A stretch of 64,000 bases of DNA from Byssothecium circinans (lineage: Eukaryota > Ascomycota > Dothideomycetes > Pleosporales > Massarinaceae): contig ML976977.1 of NCBI GenBank assembly GCA_010015675.1, forward strand, positions 1,985,695-2,049,694, in the 5' to 3' direction. This document shows positions 22,987 through 31,654 of the stretch, one piece after another; position 1 is the first letter of the stretch; every line of letters starts with the position of its first letter. Both the position numbers and the translations under genes were made by a program. Under the pieces are notes generated by a model. The model was not told the origin of the DNA and made no database searches. It saw only the letters and a list, made by a program, of their open reading frames with translations.

Positions 22987-24162
22987 CTAACACGCCAAAT
23001 TGTTGCCTTCGTTGCTGTCATGGGACTCCATGATCGTTTGCTTCCCGCCTGTCACCGTAGCATCGGATACTTCCGTCTTGACTTTCTTCCCGCCCGTAGA
23101 AGTAGGATTGGTCACACCTGTTTCCCCCTGATCCGTCGTATCACCATCATCGTCTTCCTCCTGATCCGTCGTATCACCGTCGTCGCCTTCCTCCTGATCC
23201 GTCGTATCATCATCATAGTCTTCCTCCTCAGAATCCGTGTCGGAGATACGGGAGCGTTCCTCACGGCGAGCTTGTTGATCGGCGCACTGCATCCGGTCCG
23301 CTGCCTTTATGGCGGCATCCAACGGGTGTCCCTGCTCGATACACTTCATACACTCGGCAGCCCACTTGGCAAGCATCTTCGTTCGCATGAACAGCGCGGT
23401 GACAGTGGCTACCCACTCAAACCGGGAGCGCCAAAAGGCAAAACGTTCCTTCGACCAGCCCTGGGCGCCATTCCACTTTGCGTTCCTCATCGGGTACTCG
23501 AAAAGCTCGCCCTCCTGATGGTACATATGGGAGCCACAGTATTTGACCCACTCTACAGCAGCAGGAATCACGCCATCCAATGTGCGCACATTGTATATTT
23601 CCAGTTGGTTATTTTTCCAGTCCTCGTATTCCGAGTCATCCGACGCGTAGGCGTCCTCGATGTCCGCCCAATGATATTGCTCCCATGGGGCCGCCTCGAG
23701 GGTGTAGCGCAGCATGTTCCCCCCACGACGGATCTCGTGCTGGAAAAACGGAATATCAAGGGCGACTAGTTTCGCGATAAAGGCGTGGTAGTTGGTGATA
23801 GCCTGGCGCTCTGTGGCGACATTGGCCGTACCGGGGCGAACGTCGCAGGTGGGAAAGGCCATCTCTGTGCAAAAGCTGTCGAAAGCGGGCATTTCGGGAA
23901 GGAGCTTTTGCAGTTCGACAGTGAATTGTACGAGCTTGTCGTTGTACTCGGTCAACTGGCCAACGGCACTGAACAGGAGACCCCACAGGCGATCATAGAC
24001 CCCAGTGATACCATCACGCAGTAGAGGGGCGGCAGCACAACGTGCCACATCCGCTATAGGCACAGCTGGCTCCGTCATCAGGAGCATGGCGAAGGCATCG
24101 AGCTGCTCTTGAGGGGGCTTGTACTCTTTGCAAGCCTGGAGGCGGAGGAACTCGTCGCACAT
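22987..24162 (-). CDS. DUF3632-type fungal protein, 391 aa
   Basis: A single-exon gene of a fungus-specific family without known biochemical function. The match to DUF3632 is from memory: the helical core with NYHAFIAKLVALDI, then PAAVEWVKYCGSHMY, and the signature GWSKERFAFWRSRFEWV near residue 245. No signal peptide or transmembrane segment is seen, so the protein is probably cytosolic or nuclear. The C-terminal third is very acidic and built of three near-identical 11-residue units around DDTTDQEE, followed by a Lys/Thr-rich tail. The start at 24162 (MCDEFLRLQACKEY) is the first ATG of the frame and suits the family's short N-terminus. It lies in tandem with the ribonuclease gene, both leftward, with only 173 nt between coding regions. 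Confidence 0.82.
   Translation of the reverse strand: MCDEFLRLQACKEYKPPQEQLDAFAMLLMTEPAVPIADVARCAAAPLLRDGITGVYDRLWGLLFSAVGQLTEYNDKLVQFTVELQKLLPEMPAFDSFCTEMAFPTCDVRPGTANVATERQAITNYHAFIAKLVALDIPFFQHEIRRGGNMLRYTLEAAPWEQYHWADIEDAYASDDSEYEDWKNNQLEIYNVRTLDGVIPAAVEWVKYCGSHMYHQEGELFEYPMRNAKWNGAQGWSKERFAFWRSRFEWVATVTALFMRTKMLAKWAAECMKCIEQGHPLDAAIKAADRMQCADQQARREERSRISDTDSEEEDYDDDTTDQEEGDDGDTTDQEEDDDGDTTDQGETGVTNPTSTGGKKVKTEVSDATVTGGKQTIMESHDSNEGNNLAC
23129..23227. repeat. Three-copy 33-bp minisatellite inside the DUF3632 gene
   Basis: Units 23129-23161, 23162-23194 and 23195-23227 each begin TGATCCGTCGTATCA and differ at a few bases. The unit length is a multiple of three, so copy-number change keeps the frame and only alters the length of the acidic tail. 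Confidence 0.9.
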
Positions 24163-26525
24163 TCTTGTCGAGGAGCGAGCATTCGCGAAGGTGTAGTTGT
24201 CGAGGGTAGGTTACTGCCGGAATTCGGGACGCAACTATCAGAAGTGGATCAGTGAGACGTACGGTGGGTAGAGGAGTGTGGGCTTGCCTTTCGAGTTTGC
24301 CGTCGAGACAATAGCGCGAATATGCCTCGAAATTAGCCGTCGAGAGTGTGAATATGCCTCAAGGGGAAATAGCAAGAGCGAGTTGTAGAGAGCTGACGAT
24401 GGATGTAAGAGCACGAGTGCAGCTTTAATGTAGCGGTCAACAGCGCGGGAGGTTACTACCATGGTAACAGTGAAAAGAAAAAACCCAACATTACGTCACA
24501 ATATAAGGAACAGTACACAGACTTGAACACATGTTTTCAATTGTGGATAGAACGGTGAAGTTGTCGGCATCGGCATTTTGAAGTAATTCTTGTGGCCAAA
24601 ACCGCCTAAGTAGTAGTTGCAAGCAGTAGTATGCAGAATCTCGACGTTACCATGTATTAGTTGCCAGTATTATCGAACCCTAGATGTTAGCAGGGGCAAA
24701 GAAATATTTCGGGAAGCTGGATCAAAAGTCATGTACGAAGGTAGGAGATATCAAACAACATACTGGCATTGGTGGGGGTGGCCCATACCATTGGTTTTCC
24801 TCGGTATTTCAAAGGCTTGAGGTCCGGTCCTTCGAATCAAGTGCTACGCGTTGTATCATGTTGGACTGAACAGTACCGCACTGTTCTGCGCGGCTCAGCC
24901 TCTCCATCGGGTCTAGCTCCGGCCACTGCCTGTATATGCTCTTGGTGCTCCGCTGTCCAACAGATCAGCTTTGCAAAGATTTCGTTCGGGCATATTTCAC
25001 TCAGCTTGTGCGTGCGATCAACGTTTGCCAGCTAGTCGATGATTGATGCCTTTGCCCTGTAGAATCTAAATATCGTAGTCTGTACCAACATCCTTTAATG
25101 GCATATTACTGTTCCATTCTTGGAGGCATTGGCTGTAGTAAGTGTATTTTGCAATTGGCGCTCTAGTCTGGAAGCTGCAACGGCCTAGTCAACGCATCAT
25201 TGCGGGATTTTTTTTCACTCTTCGAGAGTGTGCAAAGAAATCTCAACGTTTCACACACGGTTGTACAATACATGCTTGAGGGGACAACCACGTAACGAAC
25301 GCTTAGCAATCGATACCCGTCCAAATATCGTACTATGCCAAACACTTTAGTGCGACTGCAATGCCTGTACTGTGGTGTAAGGATGCACCCACAGTCATGG
25401 GATCAGCCTGAGCCATTAGTTTTTACCCGAGTTGCTCTCGATCATCATCATCAACCCACCCTCTTGCGGTAACGCGAAAGTGGGAAATAAGCGCACGGAC
25501 CATCTCACCAAAGGTGAGGTCCACTTTCGCGTTACCGCAAGAGCCACCATGTAATACCATCAGATTTTCAGTTCTTCTTTGTACGATCAATATCGAACTG
25601 TTCCTTTATTCATTCTTTCATACAGCAATCCAGAGCTCTCTTTATCCTATCAACCTTCTTCCGATTGCGGGTCAGAGCCCCATACCCTCCTGATACACAT
25701 CAGTACGCTGTTATTAGTGTCTGTAACGTCGCCTCCTATGCTCCGAGAACAAACACATGGAGATTAGGGATGGCTGTGATGAAGCGGTTGAGAGTTGGGA
25801 GAATGGCAGGCTCGATATCGGCAAATGGGCTTCACATCGGTCAACCCGTCGGTTTGTCCAATAACTAAGCAGATAATGTCGGCACACTCGTCTCGTGATG
25901 ATCTTTTTCCGCTATTCACAGGATGCATCCGCTCGCTCCTGATTTGCCAATCAAAGTCTCAATTCCTACATGTCGTCTGCTGCGGTGATATTGCATTGCT
26001 CCCGGCTTCTTCCATCCCGCTTCTCTCTCAACGGATCTTCAAGCCTAAGTTGTCGCCTCGCATTAATCTTGTTCGAACTGAAGGTCGTGAAAAACTGCAG
26101 TGCAGAATAGCATAGTCTCAAGTAGAAGACGTCGTCGTCTCATCCCTCCGTGGCACGTGTTCCGTTATCGGCTTATCCTAGCGTAACAGCTCTAGTGCGG
26201 GGAATCGTCACGTCACCTGCGACCACCTCACTCCTCTTCAAACGCGCGTGAAGCCTCAAGAAGAGAGGCTGCCGCCTCGTCTTTTCTCTTTTACTTTTCC
26301 CTACTTGTGCCATACTGTAGCTCCTGGCTGAGCCTAACTTCACTACCGTTTTCACGGCCAATATACGGCAGATACATCTACCCCGCTTGGTCCCTAGAGT
26401 GCCGTCATTCATCCAAACGACATTGCGACAACTCACCTCACCGCTCATACAATCTATAATACAATCCTCTTCTCCTCTTTTCAACCCTCTCTTCAACCGC
26501 TCTATCCTAATACAACAACGCCACC
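24163..26525. other. Long intergenic region without supported gene
   Basis: 2.4 kb between divergent genes. The open frames are short and feature-free. The middle part (24,470-25,400) is AT-richer but is not depleted of CA/TG, so it does not look RIP-mutated. The one structured item is the palindromic element at 25461-25543. The last 120 bases are a C/T-rich leader to the Yippee gene. Confidence 0.55.
25461..25543. mobile_element. Candidate 83-bp MITE-like palindrome with 5-bp flanking repeats
   Basis: Two perfect 23-base inverted arms (25461-25483 and 25521-25543, beginning CTCTTGCGGTAACGCG) enclose a 37-base spacer. An inner CTCACC/GGTGAG stem (25504-25509 with 25513-25518) allows a compact hairpin. 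The element is bordered on both sides by CCACC (25456-25460 and 25544-25548), consistent with a 5-bp target duplication. It has no coding capacity. It could instead be a palindromic regulatory or structural element; only one copy is seen in this window. Confidence 0.55.
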
Positions 26526-27263
26526 ATGCCCTCCTCACCAACAGTACCATTCCCCCTCTACCTCCTCCCTAGCGTCCCCTTCCGCCGCCGCCGCTCCTCC
26601 GCAACCACAGCCTCAACCTCCCCATCCCCCTCCAGCTCCCCCCCAACCCAACCAACATTCTACCTCACGACGCCCACGCCCTCGCACTTACGCTGCTCAA
26701 AGTGCCTCACAGACCTAATCCCCACCACATCCATCATCTCCAAAGGCTTCACCGGCCGCCACGGCCGCGCATACCTCGTCTCGCCCCCGACGTCCTCCAC
26801 GCTCTACACGCCCTCTGCGCTCCTCCCGCCTACTGCGCTGGAAAAGGGCGATCTCCCAAATACACATACGCATAAACCCGTGCCGCGCCAGCTCGTCACC
26901 GGCGCGCATACCGTGAGCGATATCTCGTGCCGGATCTGCGGGAGCGTGCTGGGCTGGAAGTACGTCGAGGCTGCCGAGGAGAGCCAGAGGTATAAAGTCG
27001 GCAAGTTTATCTTAGAGACGAAGAAAGTTGTTAGGGGGACCGGGTGGGAGGGCGAGGTAGACGGGGATGCTGAGGAGATGGGGTTGGGGCCTGGGAGGAG
27101 TCACGAAGAAGGAGGTGGTGCTGGTGCTGGTGACGGAAATGACCTCGTGGATGTGGAGTTTGATAGCCAGGACGAAGACGAGTGTGAGGATTTGTTTTCG
27201 GGGATTTGGAGTCCGCAGCTTGCGAGAAGGAGGAGGAGGAATAAGGGATTTGGGAGGGAGTAA
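26526..27263 (+). CDS. Yippee-family zinc-binding protein, 245 aa
   Basis: Yippee proteins (yeast Moh1 is one) share a single zinc-binding beta fold also used by Mis18 and cereblon. The two CxxC pairs are at C57/C60 (LRCSKC) and C135/C138 (SCRICGSVLGWKY). Between and after them are the family hallmarks FTGRHGRAYLV, RQLVTGAHTVSDI and ESQRYKVGKFILE. The N-terminal 50 residues are Ser/Pro-rich. The C-terminal 70 residues are acidic and end in a basic cluster (ARRRRRNKGF). Both are extensions beyond the ~120-residue core, and there is also a longer loop between the CxxC pairs than in animal Yippee. The gene has no intron and a good start context (CCACCATGCC). The role in filamentous fungi is unclear; yeast Moh1 is linked to stationary-phase survival. 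Confidence 0.9.
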   Translation: MPSSPTVPFPLYLLPSVPFRRRRSSATTASTSPSPSSSPPTQPTFYLTTPTPSHLRCSKCLTDLIPTTSIISKGFTGRHGRAYLVSPPTSSTLYTPSALLPPTALEKGDLPNTHTHKPVPRQLVTGAHTVSDISCRICGSVLGWKYVEAAEESQRYKVGKFILETKKVVRGTGWEGEVDGDAEEMGLGPGRSHEEGGGAGAGDGNDLVDVEFDSQDEDECEDLFSGIWSPQLARRRRRNKGFGRE

Positions 27264-27636
27264 ATGTAAATGGCATGGCGTGGGTTGGATCCTTGTCTGG
27301 ATCATTTGTTTACGTTTTGGTATTGGCGTTTTGGGACGGCATGGGAGGGGTTGGGTTGTGAATTTGGACACTGGACCCGATACTCCATCACACCACACAG
27401 GCACGACGCACGCATGTCATGCATGCGTGCACTACTTACGATTTCCCCACTCACATACAGATACCCCTCACGATATCCACCTCAACACAGGCACAGCATA
27501 CGGAACAGGCGCAACAGGTCCTTTAACTCCCAACGTTCACGTTCGCGTTCCTATTCATTCCATTTCATTCCATCATAACGGTACTACATAGCATAGCCCC
27601 CATAATAGTAATAATACAAAACCAATCACCACCCAC
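27264..27636. other. Intergenic between convergent genes
   Basis: 3' flanks of the Yippee and REV1 genes. I see no feature beyond a short CGTTCACGTTCGCGTTC-like run near 27531. Confidence 0.6.
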
Positions 27637-30600
27637 TCAATCAAACCTCACAGCCCCCAATCCCCTCTCCCTCACCGCCCCACAAACCCCCTCCTTCACT
27701 CTCCCCACAGCATCCCCCCACCTCTTCTTCTCAAACCCCTCCACCTCATCCCCAAACTCCCCAACAACCCACTCCAACCACTTCACCACCCCAACCGCCT
27801 TCCCCATATCCTTCTCCTCACACACCACTCTAGCCAGATACTTGGCCAACGCATCTACATCCTCGGTATACGGTCCCTCTTCCCCAAACTCCCTCGTCCA
27901 TTCCTTCATAGCTTTCCTCAAGTCCCCTGCCTCGCACAACTTCTGCATGGTGAAGGTAGGTTTCAACGGACGCGGGACCTTGATGACTCGGGGCGGGCGA
28001 GGGGCAGGAGGCGGCGGTTCTGCGGCTTTGCGCTGTTTTTGGACGAGTAGGCGCGATGCTTGGAGTTTTTTGCGCTTGTGTTCTGCGATGACTTCGGCGC
28101 GGAGGTCTTCGGGGAGGGCGGAGAGGAAATCGGCGTCTAGACCATCGACGGTTTGGGCGGGCGCGGCTTGGTTGTCGGGAACGGTGGGCTCGTCGGCTGA
28201 GGCTTCCCGGCTTCCTCTCGCAGGGTTCTTGAACGAAATGAAGTTTGCTTGTGTGAGGATTCTGCCTGTCTTGTCCTTTGCACTGGCGAGGGCGGCGGCA
28301 GCGAGTTGGGCGGACTTTGGGGGACGGCCGCGGCCGCGCTTGGCGGGTGCGGCGATGGGTCGTTGGGCGGGGATTCCGATGATTCTGTTCTTGCGGGGGG
28401 ACTGGGGGAGGATGGTTTGGTCAATGTGTTTTGGGCGGTCGGAGGGCGAGCGAGGGGTTGCTCCGGCGGCGTATTGGGAGAGGATTTCTGCGCGGACGTC
28501 CGGGGGAAGTGCGGCGAGGATCTCGGGGTCAAGTTGAGATTGTGCTGGTAGGGCTGTGAGGGCGAAGGGGATGCCCTTTGTACGAAGGGGTTTACTGTTG
28601 TCATTTGGCGCATTACGTACAGCAGGTGTCGGTGACGATTGACGAGTTTGCCGCAGGAGCTTTGAGCGAATGTCTTCTGGGAGTTCGGCGAGCACTTTTG
28701 GATCGACCTGGGAGGGGAGAATGAATTGAGTCCCCATCATGTTCAAGGGCCGACGAGAGGGCGTCGAATGGTTGAGTTCAGCAGGGCCAAATGCAACATG
28801 CTCATCTTCTTCAACGGCTTTGGGTTTCCGTGGTGTGATGGGATCATCTTGGATGGGATCGGCTTCGACAGATGTAACAACTTTGCGTGCGCTCCTGGGT
28901 TCAGTATTGCCGACTTTGAATTGCAGACGACGTTGCGAGCCTTCGAGACTTCCATCCGTAGCGTTCTTCATTGGCTCTAGCTTGGTCATCTGAATACCAA
29001 TGCCACGAAGCTCGCCTGGCGAGAAGCCAAAGCCTTTGAGAATACTCAATGCCTCCTTCGTCAGGACCTCTTTTGCGTTAGTCGCGACTCCAAGGGCCAA
29101 GCTCTTGTTGTACGTATCGCATTTTCCATGACCCAAATGCTTTGGCGGATCGAGAGGGGCATCAGGCGAGCGACGCATCACCTTCATGGTGAACTGCTTG
29201 CCCTTGACCTTCTCTTTCAGCAGACGCTTCTGGAGCTCGCCGCAGAGACTGCCAATGAACTCATCGGCCTGCTCTTGGTTCTCGAAGCGGACACCCCAGC
29301 TGACTTCTGCGGATACTGACTTACGGACGATCTGCTCGCCAACTTCTTGTCGATCGATTCCCCGTGCGTATTCCCAAAGCTTCTCGCCAGTTTTGGGACC
29401 TAATGTCTGTACGAGCCTCTCTTTCGAGAATTCGCGAATGTCTTTAACATACTTGATGCCAATTTCTTCCAGCTTTCCGCCGATTGACCACGCTACGCCA
29501 GGGAGATCTTGAACTTGCAGTTGACTAATGAAATGGAGCACTTCCTCAGGCTTGATTTGATACTGTCCAGCCGGCTTCGCCTTTCTCAAAGCGACTTTCG
29601 CTAGAAGGATGTTACCACCGATACCGACGGAGACACTGCAGTCTGTCTTCGCCTTGACTTGATCGCGCAGTGATTGGGCAATCTCCTCTGCTTTGGCCTG
29701 TTCGCGGTAGATGCTGTCTTCAGAGATTTTCTTCCCATCGCTGCCACCAACAGCGGCGCACAGGGATGAAACATCAATCAGCGCTTCATCGATGCTGACA
29801 CTTTGTACAATCCCTCCTGTTGTTAGGATGGCATCGTAGAAGGCTCGACTTGCTTCTTCGTAGGCTGGAAAGTCATATGGGAGGACCTTGAGATCTGGAC
29901 AGAGCTCCTGGGCCCGCTTCATCCACATGCCATTTTTTACGCCAAACACCCTGGCCGGATAGTTGCAGCTTGCGATCTCAGAGCCAGTGCCATTTCCATG
30001 CGCAACTACAGCTGGCTTGTCCTTATACTGGGGATGCTTCTTTAAGCTGACTGCGACGAAGAAACTGTCAAAATCGACATGGAGAACATATCGTCTCGCT
30101 CCCTGTGGACGCTTTTGCTTCATCTTTTGCGTTGCACTTTGCTCGCTGGTTAAGGCTTGCATTTGCGACTTCAAGTCGGCCTTCCACGTAGACAAATGAT
30201 GAAGACGACTTTCGCGATAGTATTGTTCGAGGAAGTTAGGATCGACGACTGTGGATCTCCTGATGTTCGGGTCTCGCAGCAGAATGGCATTGTGCTCTTC
30301 TGCCGTAAGTGGTCTATCTTTAGCAGGAAAAACGGGAACCTGATCCGTTTGCGCGTCTCCTACAACGCCTTCTTTAGGCTCAGACTGTTGAAGCCTATGC
30401 GCTTTGGGAGAGGGGGTGGGGTCGGCATACAAGCTGTCATCCTGGTCATCTGCCGGGTCGATTGCAGAAGGATAGATACGCTCCTCTGGTTGGGGACCGG
30501 GAGGAGGGCTTGTCTTGGGCGGCGTGGCAATTTTCTCCGAGTCGTTTTTTCTGGCCTGCGGGTGCTGGATATGATCGGACGAGAGAGGTTCCGGCTGATG

Positions 30601-31284
30601 CGATGGTGGCGCATCTTCAATATCGTCGTCCGGCGTGGGCATTCTCTGTCGCGAAAAGCGAGACCGCATGGTACTGCTTGGAGTCGGCGTGCTTGTGGGA
30701 GTCTGACTACCTCTGAGCTGGTTTGTGTACCAGCTGCTCTCAGTCTGATCCCTGTAACCTTTCGTTCTACTACTGGCATGGCTCATGACTTTGCCCTGGT
30801 CAAAAGCGAGGACTTTTTGGTTCTCCCCCTCGTCCACCACGCGATAGTCGTTCCACGGGAGCAGTTTGCCTGCCTCTATGCTATCAACCACCCAAGCAGG
30901 CTTCACGATACGATACTTTCGGAACTCTACAGCCTTCTTCGGGGTGAGGCTGCTGGCAATAATATGCGTCACGGTGGTCTTCCCATCCAGGTACTGCATG
31001 AAGCCGCCGCCATGCTGGACGATGAGCGTGTGCAGGTCATTGAGTGATGGCTGCGTGTAACCATTGACATGGGCGACGATGCCCTTGAATATTTGCGGCT
31101 TGTCGCCGGCCTGCGAGCGAATATCGGCATCCAGATTCTGAAGTTTTATCTTCTTCCTTCTGAAGTAGTCGCCGAAGCCGCCGAACTTTGAGCCTCCATA
31201 CTCTTCGCCATCTTCGTCATCAAAGGTGTGGCTTGCGATGCGCTTTCGCACCGAGCTGGAATTACTTTCCAGACGCGAACCCAT
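27637..31284 (-). CDS. REV1: Translesion DNA polymerase/deoxycytidyl transferase REV1, 1215 aa
   Basis: REV1 inserts dCMP opposite abasic or damaged bases and scaffolds other translesion polymerases. This is a single-exon gene. A BRCT domain spans residues 62-150 (KPQIFKGIVAHVNG ... PAWVVDSIEAGKLLPW). A low-complexity linker follows, then the N-digit region (about 338-372, with SRLHHLSTWKADLK). The Y-family catalytic core starts at about 398 with the metal-binding VLHVDFDSFF (D404, D406) and SVSIDEALID (D499, E500). Three ubiquitin-binding UBM motifs with the LP core are visible: VDPKVLAELPEDI, LDPEILAALPPDV and LDADFLSALPEDL. The final ~100 residues are the helical C-terminal domain that recruits Rev7 and other polymerases. 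Many family members carry two UBMs, so three is notable. The start is 370 nt from the divergent FKBP gene. Confidence 0.96.
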   Translation of the reverse strand: MGSRLESNSSSVRKRIASHTFDDEDGEEYGGSKFGGFGDYFRRKKIKLQNLDADIRSQAGDKPQIFKGIVAHVNGYTQPSLNDLHTLIVQHGGGFMQYLDGKTTVTHIIASSLTPKKAVEFRKYRIVKPAWVVDSIEAGKLLPWNDYRVVDEGENQKVLAFDQGKVMSHASSRTKGYRDQTESSWYTNQLRGSQTPTSTPTPSSTMRSRFSRQRMPTPDDDIEDAPPSHQPEPLSSDHIQHPQARKNDSEKIATPPKTSPPPGPQPEERIYPSAIDPADDQDDSLYADPTPSPKAHRLQQSEPKEGVVGDAQTDQVPVFPAKDRPLTAEEHNAILLRDPNIRRSTVVDPNFLEQYYRESRLHHLSTWKADLKSQMQALTSEQSATQKMKQKRPQGARRYVLHVDFDSFFVAVSLKKHPQYKDKPAVVAHGNGTGSEIASCNYPARVFGVKNGMWMKRAQELCPDLKVLPYDFPAYEEASRAFYDAILTTGGIVQSVSIDEALIDVSSLCAAVGGSDGKKISEDSIYREQAKAEEIAQSLRDQVKAKTDCSVSVGIGGNILLAKVALRKAKPAGQYQIKPEEVLHFISQLQVQDLPGVAWSIGGKLEEIGIKYVKDIREFSKERLVQTLGPKTGEKLWEYARGIDRQEVGEQIVRKSVSAEVSWGVRFENQEQADEFIGSLCGELQKRLLKEKVKGKQFTMKVMRRSPDAPLDPPKHLGHGKCDTYNKSLALGVATNAKEVLTKEALSILKGFGFSPGELRGIGIQMTKLEPMKNATDGSLEGSQRRLQFKVGNTEPRSARKVVTSVEADPIQDDPITPRKPKAVEEDEHVAFGPAELNHSTPSRRPLNMMGTQFILPSQVDPKVLAELPEDIRSKLLRQTRQSSPTPAVRNAPNDNSKPLRTKGIPFALTALPAQSQLDPEILAALPPDVRAEILSQYAAGATPRSPSDRPKHIDQTILPQSPRKNRIIGIPAQRPIAAPAKRGRGRPPKSAQLAAAALASAKDKTGRILTQANFISFKNPARGSREASADEPTVPDNQAAPAQTVDGLDADFLSALPEDLRAEVIAEHKRKKLQASRLLVQKQRKAAEPPPPAPRPPRVIKVPRPLKPTFTMQKLCEAGDLRKAMKEWTREFGEEGPYTEDVDALAKYLARVVCEEKDMGKAVGVVKWLEWVVGEFGDEVEGFEKKRWGDAVGRVKEGVCGAVRERGLGAVRFD

Positions 31285-31654
31285 GGTTGAGGACGGGTTG
31301 ATGAGGCGGATCCTTGGAGTTCATCGGGGTGGGCGTCATGATGCGCGGGTGACGGTAGGCTGCAGCATAGCGCGGGTGTTGTGGGTGGGTGCGAGTGAAG
31401 TGAAAGGCAACGCGGGTGACGCCACTGGACGCGTCGGGATGTTCGCGCAGTCCCGCAATTCTGCCCGCTAGCGGAGGCGGTGAGCCGTGGGCCCAAGCTT
31501 CCACGAACTTTTTCGCGCTCGCTGCACTTTTTCCGTTTTCTGCTGCCGACTACCTTGGAAGCTCAGCCGTCTGCCCTCTGCGCAAGCTCCCAGCCCACAG
31601 TTCGAAAAGACAACCAATTTTTTCTTTTCGTACAGACAACGAAATCCCCCCACA
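31285..31654. promoter_or_regulatory. Shared bidirectional promoter region of REV1 and the FKBP gene
   Basis: The 370 bases between the divergent start codons contain both leaders. No clear TATA box is seen. A C/T-rich leader precedes the FKBP start at 31655. Confidence 0.45.

Noticed and set aside
24800..24870. Possible tRNA gene (T-loop-like CCTTCGAATC)
   Set aside because: No matching acceptor stem, D-arm or box A at the right spacing could be found.
30157..31047. 296-codon plus-strand open frame
   Set aside because: It lies fully antisense to REV1, whose BRCT and catalytic motifs are unmistakable; the plus-strand product has no features.
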